In this document: piece after piece, positions 54,661 to 64,000 of the stretch
How positions within the stretch are numbered: the first letter of the stretch is position 1
Layout of the letters: each line of letters starts with the position of its first letter
Source: Lepturacanthus savala
Lineage: Eukaryota; Chordata; Actinopteri; Scombriformes; Trichiuridae
DNA: 64,000 nt
Direction of reading: 5' to 3'
Assembly (NCBI GenBank): GCA_030544235.1
Contig: CM060473.1
Coordinates: forward strand, 27,182,698-27,246,697
Made by a program: the position numbers and the translations under genes
Notes under the pieces: model-generated
What the model saw: the letters and a program-made list of their open reading frames with translations, nothing else
What the model was told of the DNA's origin: nothing
The model's database searches: none

Positions 54661-55273
54661 TCCGGGGTGGTGAAATGCCCTCTCTCCTCTCTTTCTCTCT
54701 CCTCTCTCGTTATACTGGTATTATTTAACACCTCCCTCCTCTCACTCCACCTCCCTCCTCTTGTCTGGTGACTGTTTTTTTTTTTATTTCTGCTGGTACT
54801 TGGTCTTAGGAGGCACGCCTCAGAAATCTGGATGTTTTATTCTAAAAGAACTGGACGGGTTCCATGAACTCATTGGCCGTCGTGCTTCTCTCTCGCGTCC
54901 CGATTTGTGCTTTTATTTTTGCGATCGTCCCTGAATGAATAGCTGCGGTTCTTGTTTTTTTTCGGCATTCCACACTCCATTATTAATGTCTGTCATGGCG
55001 GAAACGTCTCTAGTTCAGCTTCTTTCTCTAAAACATTCCCCCCCTTTTTTCCTTTTTTTTGTCGCCCCCCACTGTTCTTTATCCCTCATTTGTCTTCGTG
55101 GAGGATGCTATAACGGCACAGTTTAAGAAAAAAAAACAAATATTCAAAGGGTTGTCGCTGTTTTCACTAAAAATGCTATGCATTGCAGGCTGAGAGGCGA
55201 GCCGAATCCTAATTATTCAGGCTCTTCAAGACGAGCGTGAAGCCTCAGACGCCCCTGCAGACCTTTGCTTGAT

Positions 55274-55300
55274 TTCTGACGTAATACAGAAAAGTCAGAA
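55274..55300 (+). promoter_or_regulatory. mat2a: METTL16-type hairpin 2 of mat2a 3' UTR
   Basis: A perfect 7-bp stem TTCTGAC/GTCAGAA (55274-55280 with 55294-55300) closes a loop GTAA + TACAGAAAA (motif 55285-55293), which fits the UACAGARAA consensus with R = A. Confidence 0.85.
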
Positions 55301-55488
55301 GCTGCTATGTCACTGCTCTGGTCTGCAGAGGTGTTGGTAATACTTGATGGTGACGGACAATTTGGATCACTAATACGTCTAAGTCCTTTTTTTTTTTTTT
55401 TAAATAAAAGAAAATGTAGATTCACTTGGTTTTTTTTATGGTTTGAAGTGACTAAAGGCCCTTTTTCTGCTCTGTAGGAATAGTGAGG

Positions 55489-55514
55489 GCAGGTGTAGCT
55501 ACAGAGAAACCTGC
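55489..55514 (+). promoter_or_regulatory. mat2a: METTL16-type hairpin 3 of mat2a 3' UTR
   Basis: Stem GCAGGT/ACCTGC (55489-55494 with 55509-55514), loop GTAGC + TACAGAGAA (motif 55500-55508). Flanking GGG and CCC can extend the stem. Confidence 0.87.
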
Positions 55515-55598
55515 TTCCCGTCGCTATCCTTACGAGTTGTTGTTGTTCGCCACAGTCTTATTGGCTCGATGTCAAACCTCAATACTATTTATTTGTTC

Positions 55599-55639
55599 TC
55601 TGGAACTCGGCGTGGATACAGAGAAGCTGAGGGTTCAGA
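55599..55639 (+). promoter_or_regulatory. mat2a: METTL16-type hairpin 4 of mat2a 3' UTR
   Basis: Inner stem CTCGGC/GCTGAG (with one G-U pair) encloses GTGGA + TACAGAGAA (motif 55617-55625). GAAC/GTTC continues the stem beyond a two-base bulge. Confidence 0.83.
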
Positions 55640-55714
55640 CGGCAGCTTTAAATACACTTTGGTTGTTGAATCTTGACTTTTTTTTTTAATTTCTCCAGTG
55701 TTTGGTTCGAGGCT

Positions 55715-55741
55715 CCAGAGTGTCGTACAGAAAAGCTCTGG
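55715..55741 (+). promoter_or_regulatory. mat2a: METTL16-type hairpin 5 of mat2a 3' UTR
   Basis: Stem CCAGAGT/GCTCTGG (seven pairs, the last U-G) at 55715-55721 with 55735-55741, loop GTCG + TACAGAAAA (motif 55726-55734). Confidence 0.85.
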
Positions 55742-55892
55742 TCCGCCTCGGCGAGAAAGTGTCACCGGTTCATGTTGTTGACCCTTTTAACCACGTTTTG
55801 TTCATTTTTTTTTGGTTTTTTAACTCCCGTTTTAAACATGTGGTGCAATTCTCTGGCTCTGGCTGCTCCTCAGTGATTGGACGGCGACATGT

Positions 55893-55919
55893 GGCTGGTG
55901 TAGTACAGAGAAACCAGCC
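55893..55919 (+). promoter_or_regulatory. mat2a: METTL16-type hairpin 6 of mat2a 3' UTR
   Basis: A perfect 7-bp stem GGCTGGT/ACCAGCC (55893-55899 with 55913-55919), loop GTAG + TACAGAGAA (motif 55904-55912). Confidence 0.88.
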
Positions 55920-56169
55920 TTGTTTACGCGGCCGTCACACGTGTTGGATCCAGCTCTGGAGTTTAGGTTTTGTTGCCTTTTTATTTTTTAACCACTCGGA
56001 GGTCATCCTGTTGGCTACAGTAAGTGTGAGAGTGCCTTTTTGTATTTCCTCTGCTCCCCCACTTCCTCCTCTCCCTCCTACCAAACATGCATTCAACTTC
56101 CACAGGAACGAGTAGCTCCTACTGTATTATGCTTCATGTTTAGATCGGGTTGTTTTCCTTCTGCTCTGT

Positions 56170-56175
56170 AATAAA
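56170..56175 (+). terminator. mat2a: mat2a polyadenylation signal
   Basis: AATAAA, about 250 nt after the last hairpin, with T/G-rich DNA 20-45 bases downstream. It is the first canonical signal after the stop codon that has such a downstream element. Confidence 0.75.
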
Positions 56176-56232
56176 CAATCCCTTCAACTCCGCTGCCTTC
56201 ATGTTCTTCTGTGCCTTCAAGTTGGTGAAGTT

Positions 56233-57760
56233 AAAGCTGGGGTGTCAAACATGTGGCTCGAGGGCCGGAACCGGCCCGCTGAAGGGTCCAGTCTGGTCCG
56301 ATTACCCTCCCATTTTATAATTTCTGCAAATATCTAAAACTATGATCAAATTTGTATTAAAAAAAAGGTGCTAAAGGATCCAATCTGGTCTGATATTCAC
56401 AGAAATGTATATTTAACATTTTATTTCAGCATTTGTCTCATTTCATTTAATAGTATTAATAAATAAAAGGCTAAACATGTTCCAATTAAAGGAATAAGAA
56501 TTAAAATACTTATAAATTCCTACACCTAATTCTCTATATTATTATAATAATCTACAATTATTTCCCATGAATATCTATGAAACTATAATCAGATTTATAG
56601 AAATAAAATAAAGGGTCCAATCTGTTGTAGTAATAAAATAAAAAAGCCTATAACCTGTTCAAAATGAGTAGGAGGAAGTGAAATACTTATAAATTCCTAC
56701 ACCCCTTTTATTTTATTGTATAGTTATTTTCTGTGAATGTCCATAAAACTATAGTCAAATACAGGATAAAATCCTAAAGGAAACTACTCATTTATATAAT
56801 ACTAACGAGAATAATGGATTAATCACAGCAACATGCTCCCAGTATTTAGTAAAGACTTGTTTTTAGTCTTTAATCTGCTCCATTATTTGATATAAACACA
56901 CCTTTCTTTACAGTTTGACATCTTGTGAGAATCTTTCATTGCTCAAAGGATAAATTATTTAGTTATGAACACATTTTATTGAACCAGTAGATAACCAGTA
57001 AATGCTTTATCTTCTTAAAATAAGATCAAATTGACTTTATAATTTTAAATCTGTCATATTTCTGTGTTGTAGACCTGGTCAGAAAGTGATTTATTTTTAC
57101 AGGTGATATTTAAAATACATCTGAAAATAATTAAACTTAATTTAAACAAAAGAAAATGATCCTCACTGACTGAAGTCAATTAATTGAACTGGAATCACCT
57201 GGACTAAACCATAATGGAGGGGAGATTCACTTCTCTGCAAATAAATACCAATAATTATTATTTTCTACAAGTAAGACTAAGACATGTTGATCATTTGAGG
57301 AGAAACCAGCACGTTATCCTGAAAGAAATCATTTAAAAATATCAAAACAACAGATATAATTAACTTAATTTCCCCCCCCCCCCCCCCACTAATGGTATCA
57401 TCCAATCAGGGTCTGATGATGCCTTCAGGGGTATAAAAGCAGGTAGTAAAAAACACTTCCTCCTGTTGCCCAGGACCATGTGGTGAGTATGAGAAAATAG
57501 AATAACTTAACATTAACTCAGTGTTTTATCCATGTTGTAAATAATTTAACTGAAATATAAAACACAACCAAATGAACAGGATGCGTCTGTTAAATAGTTG
57601 GAAATAAACTACACAAATAAAAGATAAAAAGGACAAATGGAGAGTTTCTGATTATTCTTACATTTTATATTCTTTGAAACACTTGAAACCAGTAAAATAA
57701 TCTTCCAATAGAATAAGATAATTCTACTTAATATTGTAATAATTGTACTTTATAAGATTT
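56233..57760 (+). repeat. hAT-like terminus and family-B related AT-rich repeat region
   Basis: Begins GGGGTGTCAAACATGTGGCT, the reverse complement of the terminus at 12344-12364, followed by GGGCCGGAACCGGCCCG and GGGTCCAGTCTGGTCCGATT. The GGGTCCAATCTG word recurs near 56375 and 56615. The TAGAATAAGATAATTCTACT arm of family B appears near 57715. A poly-C run lies at about 57372-57388. A TATA-like GTATAAAAGC at about 57431 with ATG and donor GTGAGTAT after 57482 is noted under findings. Confidence 0.5.
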
Positions 57761-58514
57761 GGGTTTTTTTCAGTCTGATAAATAATGAACCAGTTTTTTC
57801 TTCGCAGAAATGAGGAGTCAGTGCTGATCTGTTAAGGCTGAAGGGAGAAATGTTAAAAAATCAAACTAAATATTGTCTAGTGACTAACGAGTGACTGAAA
57901 ATGGAATAAGTGAGTCATCATATTGTTGAAATTCCATGTTTTTCCTCTGTCGTCTCGTGTTTGGTAAATGAATCCTGTAAATTACAAAGAGGAGACGTTT
58001 GTAGGTTTTGTTTATATGTAAATTAGTCCTCGTTGGACTCACTGCAGGTTAGATTCCACTGAATGTGGCCTGTGAACTAACAGAGTTTGACTCCTCTGAG
58101 TTAAAGGAACTCGTAATCTGAGCCACGTTGTAATTTAGCAGCAGCTTCTTGTTGCGTTGAAGTTAAGTGAAGGTCAAGTTTCAGCTCGGCTGCTTTGGTG
58201 CCATTGTGTTCCAGTGGATATTGATCAGATATCAGGTTTATGTGGAGGATCTATTCCAGGAAGTTGTGAAGCCTTCTCCCTCCAACGCGGCTCTGACTTC
58301 ATGGTGAAACCCCGACAGGCCTCTGCCTCCTTTGCCAGTTTGTGGTTTTATCTGTTCTGAGCTGCAGCAGAAACATGATGCAACATGGTTCTTGGAATAA
58401 AACCCATGGCCCGGGGCCCAGATCTGGGACACCACCTCATTTTCTGTGGCCCCTCCAGTTAACGGAGACACGCTGGTCACGTTGTTCTTTTTCTCAATCG
58501 ACCACGAAGGTTGT
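57761..58514. other. Unique-looking sequence, no gene assigned
   Basis: Moderate GC from about 58070 to 58500, with short open frames on both strands (67 and 80 codons) and no domain, splice pair or repeat recognised. Confidence 0.4.
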
Positions 58515-58518
58515 TTAA

Positions 58519-59070
58519 CCCCTTGACCTCCAGCCCTTTTTTATGTTTAGGACATCCCCATAGTCAGTAGGTATGTCTGGAATAAACACAGAGATGTTGG
58601 TCGACACTAAACGAACATTTATTGATCTCAAATAAACATTTTCATCCCAAAACAGCAACAAAAATACACATTTTTTTGTTAGTCGCTTCAAACAAGCGAC
58701 TTTTTACTGTAGTGTTTTTTGGCTGCTAGTTTACTGAGTTTTTGTCATAAAGCTACACTGATGGTACCGTTGGACTCGTCACAGTCTCAGCTTTCATATG
58801 AGATGTCATTTGTTTGTATAACATGAAGTATCAGAGCGCTAGCCATCAAAATGTGGCAAGTGGGTCGGCTTTATGATCGTATACCGATTTTCATATTAGT
58901 TAATTAATTAGCTTGGTGTTGGAGTTGTGTTTGCTGTGTGTAAATATGACTTATATGTGCTTGTAGTGGAGTTTCTCCTGTTTAATTTGATGTATAGCTT
59001 CACTATATTTGTACATGATTAGTGGAGCAATCTCCAAAATCCCCTGTGGGGGAACCTGGAGTTTAACCGG
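58519..59070 (-). mobile_element. TTAA-flanked nonautonomous element, family T1, copy 2 (inverted)
   Basis: 552 bp between TTAA sites (58515-58518 and 59071-59074), collinear in reverse with 37989-38520. It keeps about 20 bases near the CCACAGGGG end (GGAGATTGCTCCACTAAT in element orientation) that copy 1 lacks. Inner sequence conservation between copies is high over the full length, suggesting relatively recent activity. No transposase frame. Confidence 0.78.
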
Positions 59071-59074
59071 TTAA

Positions 59075-60290
59075 AAACAGGAAAGTTTCTGTTTGTTCCT
59101 TCTTTTCCTTTGTTGAAGTACATCTGTCATTACTTTCTGCTACTTTCTATTCTTTAATATTTAGCATAGCAACACTAAACCATAGATTCATTAAATAAAT
59201 CCAATAGTTAATAGTGGTTCTCAGCATATTCTGGTATGAGTCTCTAGATATCTGTGATGATTTGACATGTTTTGCTGCAGCATTTTAATAATTAGATCAG
59301 CATATTTTTAAATTCTACCTAGCAAATTATCACCAGAACTATTATGAGTTATCTAATATAATAACATGTATAATACGTAGATGCATATATATATGATCTT
59401 TGAGGGAAACCAGAACACTGATGCAGCCTGGGAACAAACTGACTTTTCTGTTAACATTTTCATTGACAGTGAATTAAAGAGTGTTGAAGCTCATGCTGCC
59501 TTCATGTAGCATAGGAAAGATGAGTTTTTCCACTTGTGAAATGGAAAATTACAAGTGTGTTGTGTTCAAGTGCTTCTGTTGTAGTGAAGTGAAACATGGC
59601 CGACCCATAACATATGTGTAAATGCATGATGTAGCCATACACATGCACTAGCATTCACGGCGCTTTCACTGCTCTCTGCCATGCTGAAAGGTCAAAGTTC
59701 ATCATATCTTGTCAGTTTGTGTATCATAAAAAAAAATCTGACAGCTTTTCAGTGGAAAGTACGACCTGAGTGTTTGTTCATGGTCAATTAGAATGTGAAG
59801 CCACGATTAGCATCAGTTAGCAGCAGGTTAAATGCTGGGTTAGATCAGCATTTACAAATCATCTTAGTGACTTTATATTTATAGTTATTGGAGATTGCTC
59901 TGCTTTTAAGCTTCCTCTCCCTGAAACACCAGCAGCTCCCACTGAACTGAATGCAACCATCTCCTTCTAAGATAATAAAAACACTAACTTCAGGTTAAAC
60001 TTATTTCTGTGGATTCTCCTGAATCCTGGAGGCGTTGATGAGAACATGTTAATAGCAAGTGTTCTGTCTCGTTCCTGTTTGTTGTAATATAAAGCAGCAC
60101 AGAGCAGGTTTAACCGGACTCTCAGTTCCACTTAAAATTAGGTTTCAGCTCATTATTGATCCGTCTGCTTTGAGTTGTGTGAGTGTTGCTAATAGCATGC
60201 TAATGTTTTAACAGTAATGTTATATTTGTGGTATGCACCAGATTGTAGGTTGTCTAAAAAGTTAAATAAATGTTTTTGCCTTTAAAAAAA
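59075..60290. other. Intergenic sequence, no gene seen
   Basis: Moderately AT-rich, mostly non-repetitive. I see no long open frame, splice pair or RNA gene. Confidence 0.5.
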
Positions 60291-60294
60291 TGTA

Positions 60295-60755
60295 CTGTTA
60301 TTCTAGTCCAGGATAATATGAGAAAAACTGTAAATCACACATTTGCTGTGTCACACATTTGCCCTCATTTCATGCAGGCTTTTATTTTGAAGGACAAACT
60401 ATTTATGAGGTCACATGACCAGGATATCCCTATTGCTCATGGACTTTTGACATGTGAGCATCACTGTCTCATAACCAAAGGTTGTTTTTTATCCAGAATT
60501 TTGGAAAATGACCCACTATATAGGCTAAGTAAACTTTAATAATTGTTTTTACATTTATTTCAATTGTAAAAAATTGGACATTTTCTAGTGTATATAATCT
60601 AATAGAGTCCCATTGACTTACTGTACTGTACTGAGACTATATTTACATCCTTTTTCTTATATTTCTTCATCATTTAAGCCATTTTAAGTAATAAAATCAT
60701 TCAAAACATGTTCTTCCATGTCTAGGTAATATATATATTTTAATGCAATAGAGAG
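60295..60755 (-). mobile_element. TTAA-family element T3, reverse copy
   Basis: Reverse of the copy at 13055-13470, with matching words TTGCTCATGGACTTTTGACA, GTGAGCATCACTGTCTCATAA and GGCTTTTATTTTGAAGG. The end CAATAGAGAG is followed by TTAA at 60756-60759. The opposite end (near 60295) is not sharply defined. An 89-codon frame inside is not considered a gene. Confidence 0.55.
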
Positions 60756-60759
60756 TTAA

Positions 60760-62940
60760 GGGTATAAAGGTGATTATTCACAGTCTGAAATGTCTCTGTT
60801 ACTCATTTTCACCTTAAAATGTACAAGATGTTCAGATCATCATGTGCTGGCGTCATAATGGGATATATTAACCAACACGTCCTGCCTTTTTAACAGACAT
60901 ATAACCATTAACTCTCAGTTTTACCTGATTAAAGTCATTGATTCAGCGGTTTCTGCCTGTAGAAGCAGGTTTCAGCTCCTGCAGAGCTGCTGACTGAGAG
61001 TTTGACCCCGTTCTTCCTGGCCTGGTTCAGCAGCCTGTGCTGAATGTAAAGGTCAGTATTCTGTCAGCGTGACCGGTAGCTCTTTGAGATTAATGGGGAA
61101 CAAAAAAACAGCCGGTTGTGCTTTTAAAGCCAATAAAATCACCGCTGACCTTTTTCGTATTGTAGTTTGCTGTTATTTCTTCTTGTGAAAGGTTCCTGTC
61201 GCTCTCATATCTTATCTCCTTCCACAGAATGCAGCAGATCTGGATGTTTGTGGAAACACGTGGATGTTTCTTAACAAAACGGGTCAAACCTCTGTTTTTA
61301 TCAATCATTTATTCATCCATGGAGTTCTATGATGCTTGTTGCAGACATTTAGACATGTACAGGTGTAAATTACCACATTTAAGTCTTTAATTAGGACTGA
61401 ATGTAGGAGTGAGGTTTTATACTAAAGTAGATTAAATAAAGCACCATCCACAACCTTGGGCTATAATTATAATTAACCTTACGTGTCCTCAGCAGCATCT
61501 ATTATTAACACTCACTGCAACTGAAGCTCCCCTTTAGTAGACAAAGAGCAGATCCAACTCTTCCTATAGGGATTAGCTGTAATAATTCAGCTTTTATTCA
61601 AACTCTATTACCTAAAAAACATGGCTGAATTGTAATCAAATTAGTGATATTGCAGTTATCCTTCTGAATTAAAATGGTAACGCATGCACAGGAATTTCAC
61701 ACCATAATATCAGGTTTAACAGGGTTTGTGCATCAATTATTTGGAGAAAATCTGCTGTATTTAGATGCATTAAATGAGGATAAAATGATATGTCTTCCTT
61801 TAATCACAGGTTTATTTATGGTAAAAGCTTTAGAGAAATGCACTGCTCAGTGTAAAGGTAATAAATAATGAAATAAACTAAATTCAACTGCAGCCGTTAA
61901 CTGCAGCCATAATAAATAATATAATTCTGGTATAATATATGGTATTATAATACAGTTAATCACCTTATGCTGTAAATACAACTGAAATCACAGTATTTAA
62001 TTGCTTATTTTTCATTTTACAGCCCAAATACAATGCTGTAAACAGAAGTTCAGTACTTCTACTGTAAATAAACAATAATTACAGCAACTTTCTGTACATT
62101 TTAAGGTAAAAAAACATAAATGCAGCTGAAAACCAAGCATGCAGGATCTCAGAGAGCTTGTTGTGGTTGTGTAAAAACAAACATGTGACAGGATTTTCAT
62201 AACTGATCGTCAGGATCGAGTGTGGAGCAGCAGAAATGTCAGAAATCAGATCCCAGGAACAGAAATAGATGTGTTCTCTGCTGCATGTGGACACAATAGA
62301 AATAAAGAGTCCACCTCATTCCTGAAGGATTCCACGAATAAAAAGGAACAAAGAACAAGATGGTTGACATTACTGTGCAGATGTGCAGCCTGATTCCACC
62401 ACATTCTCAACTACATGTTATTGTTGCTGCTGTAGTTTTGTCTTTCTCTGAAACTTTACAGTAGACAGGACTTTATTGATGCTTTGGGCTGTTATAAAAC
62501 TAGAGAAATATGTAAATAAAATAAAAAAAACACCCTAAATACCAACACCAACCTTATTACTACATGGTTATTGTATAGAAAAAAAACAGACTTTTTATGT
62601 GTAAACTTGCATTCATTGAAGTTCTTGCCAGGATCATGATGAGATTAATAATTAAGGTTTCCTTGGGTTTTGGCCTTATTTCTGTTAAAGTTTCCAAAAA
62701 GCAAAATGTCTCTAAAACAGCTTGAAATCTTTTTTTTTTCTCCAATGTGTAATAAATAAAATGACATAAAAACCCAGAGGATTTTAATAAAAGGAAAAGT
62801 GCCAGAAAATGAGTAAGTGTTTCAGCATTTAGAGAACAGAAAGTTCAGTTTAGATCAGTGTCTTTGTCTTTTTTTTGGCATCTTTTGTTAATATGACTGG
62901 ATTAAATTAGACTTTATTCTGGTGTTTGTCTGGTAGCTTC
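60760..62940. other. Intergenic sequence, no gene seen
   Basis: AT-rich. 61900-62110 is rich in CTGTAAATAA / TACAGCAA-type words, a low-complexity family. Short open frames (61-72 codons) have no support. Confidence 0.5.
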
Positions 62941-62946
62941 ACCAGG

Positions 62947-63412
62947 CTAATGTTAGCTCTACTGTTAGCGATGTTAGCTCTACTGTTAGCTCTGCTAGCT
63001 CTGATGTTAGCGCTGTAAAATATCATGCCCATATATAAATATATGGTCATAGTATAAATATATGACCATATATAAATATATGGTCATGATATTTTACAGC
63101 GCTAACATCAGAGCTAACATCGCTAATGTTAGCCATGGCTAGTATTAGCGAGCTACCAGTAGAGCTAACATCGCTAATATTAGCCATGGCTAACATTACC
63201 GATGTTAGTCATGGCTAACAATAGAGCTAACATCGCTAATATGTTAGCTCTACTGTTAGCCATGTTAGCTCGCTAATATTAGCCATGGCTAACATTAAGC
63301 GATGTTAGCGCTACTGTTAGCTCTGCTAGCTAGGATGTTAGCGCTGTAAAATATCATGACCATATATTTATATATATTATTATGTTAGCGATATTGTGAG
63401 CACTGTTAGCTC
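62947..63412. repeat. GTTAGC/GCTAAC repeat cluster with a long inverted repeat
   Basis: Dense array of GATGTTAGCTCTACTGTTAG and its reverse complement. A perfect 31-base inverted repeat has arms at 62997-63027 and 63085-63115; the 57-base centre is itself partly palindromic (ATATATAAATATATGG words). A third partial copy of the arm lies at about 63335-63364. Confidence 0.85.
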
Positions 63413-63604
63413 ACATGACTATAGATAAATTAAATAAATAATTAAAGACCAGAGAAGAAGCATTTGTTCAACATTATAATTACAAAGTTAAGTAAACTTA
63501 AGGCTTGCTAGTTTTAAAAATAGTGTAACCCTCAATGGGAGAAACTGTTCAATCCAATGCTGCAGCAAAACATGTAAATCATCAGATATCTAGAGACTCA
63601 TACT

Positions 63605-63695
63605 TTTTTTTCCCCTTAAAAATGACTTAAATTAATTAATCGATTATCACTGATAATTGATATAATAGTTGGCAAGTAATCATTGCAGCTCTATT
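63605..63695 (+). repeat. Partial family-A element
   Basis: Only the edge remains: AAAATGACTTAAATTAATTA, ATCGATTATCA, TTGGCAAGTAATCATTGCAG. The last 300 bases of the window show no gene. Confidence 0.6.
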
Positions 63696-64000
63696 ACATA
63701 TAATAACGTCTGATGATACCTATTATATAATATTTCTGTTAACACACCTGAACACACCTCAGTTTCATGTTTGTTATTTTATTTTACGACATTCCTCTTC
63801 TAACATGTCTGGGCTTCACCACATGACTCATCTTCGGTATAATCACAGCACCTTTCACATTAATCCTGTAATCTAAAGGATTTATAATGACAAATCAGAT
63901 GTTTCCATCAGCTCCTGTCATGTCTTCTTGTTGTTGTTAAATGTTATTTAACGAACATGCATGAGTCACACTCTACATTAGCCAACATCTACAAAACAAA

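Larger units (their letters stand above)
54603..56190 (+). other. mat2a: mat2a 3' UTR
   Basis: Runs from the TAA (54600-54602) to the polyadenylation signal AATAAA at 56170-56175, followed by a T/G-rich stretch (GTTCTTCTGTGCC). It carries six UACAGARAA hairpins, listed separately. Open frames within it (63-137 codons) are not supported as genes. Confidence 0.85.

Noticed and set aside
56011..56030. Possible seventh METTL16 site, TACAGTAAG at 56016
   Set aside because: Does not fit UACAGARAA and no closing stem could be drawn.
55483..56115. Open frames of 67-137 codons downstream of the mat2a stop codon
   Set aside because: They lie in the 3' UTR across the hairpins, and constraint there is explained by RNA structure rather than coding.

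Overview
The window looks like a vertebrate, very probably teleost fish, nuclear genome. It has intron-rich genes with GT/AG junctions, long CA/GT microsatellites, several AT-rich dispersed repeat families and many minisatellites. Only two genes can be read with confidence, both on the + strand. No tRNA, rRNA, CRISPR, prokaryotic operon or viral gene was recognised. No database search was possible; family assignments rest on motifs I recognise.

Layout: 1-2.3 kb is a GT repeat and AT-rich DNA leading into a CpG-rich island (about 1.49-2.06 kb) that ends in a splice-donor-like site and may be a distant 5' noncoding exon. From 2.3 to 12.4 kb lie low-complexity DNA and clusters of two dispersed repeat families, called A and B here. 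From 12.4 to 41.8 kb is a 12-coding-exon gene for a phosphoinositide 5-phosphatase with a SKICH domain and proline/serine-rich tails (inpp5j, 669 aa deduced). Its coding sequence is about 2 kb but spans 29 kb, because the introns are swollen by six kinds of tandem array: a 63-bp unit, a TAACAG decamer (three arrays), a 35-bp G-rich unit, a GAGACC-rich unit (two arrays), a 46/47-bp unit (about 87 copies) and dinucleotide repeats. From 41.8 to about 44.5 kb is its probable 3' UTR. From 48.5 to 56.2 kb is a complete nine-exon methionine adenosyltransferase gene (mat2a, 396 aa). It has a recognisable core promoter (GC box, perfect CRE palindrome, TATA-like box) and a 3' UTR with six hairpins that present UACAGARAA, the METTL16 recognition motif. 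From 56.2 to 64 kb I see no convincing gene: dispersed repeats, TTAA-flanked elements and a long inverted repeat near 63 kb.

How they work: the first gene product would remove the 5-phosphate from PtdIns(4,5)P2 / PtdIns(3,4,5)P3 at membranes. The second makes S-adenosylmethionine, and its mRNA carries the elements by which SAM level feeds back on splicing and stability of the transcript. The two genes are not obviously functionally coupled.

The most interesting signals outside the coding exons are the mat2a hairpin set with a weak last-intron acceptor; the intronic decamer arrays that repeat ACUAAC (the STAR-protein/branch-point word) in sense orientation; minisatellites that lie against splice sites of inpp5j; and several short TTAA-flanked, piggyBac-like nonautonomous elements, one family present as an inverted pair about 20 kb apart.
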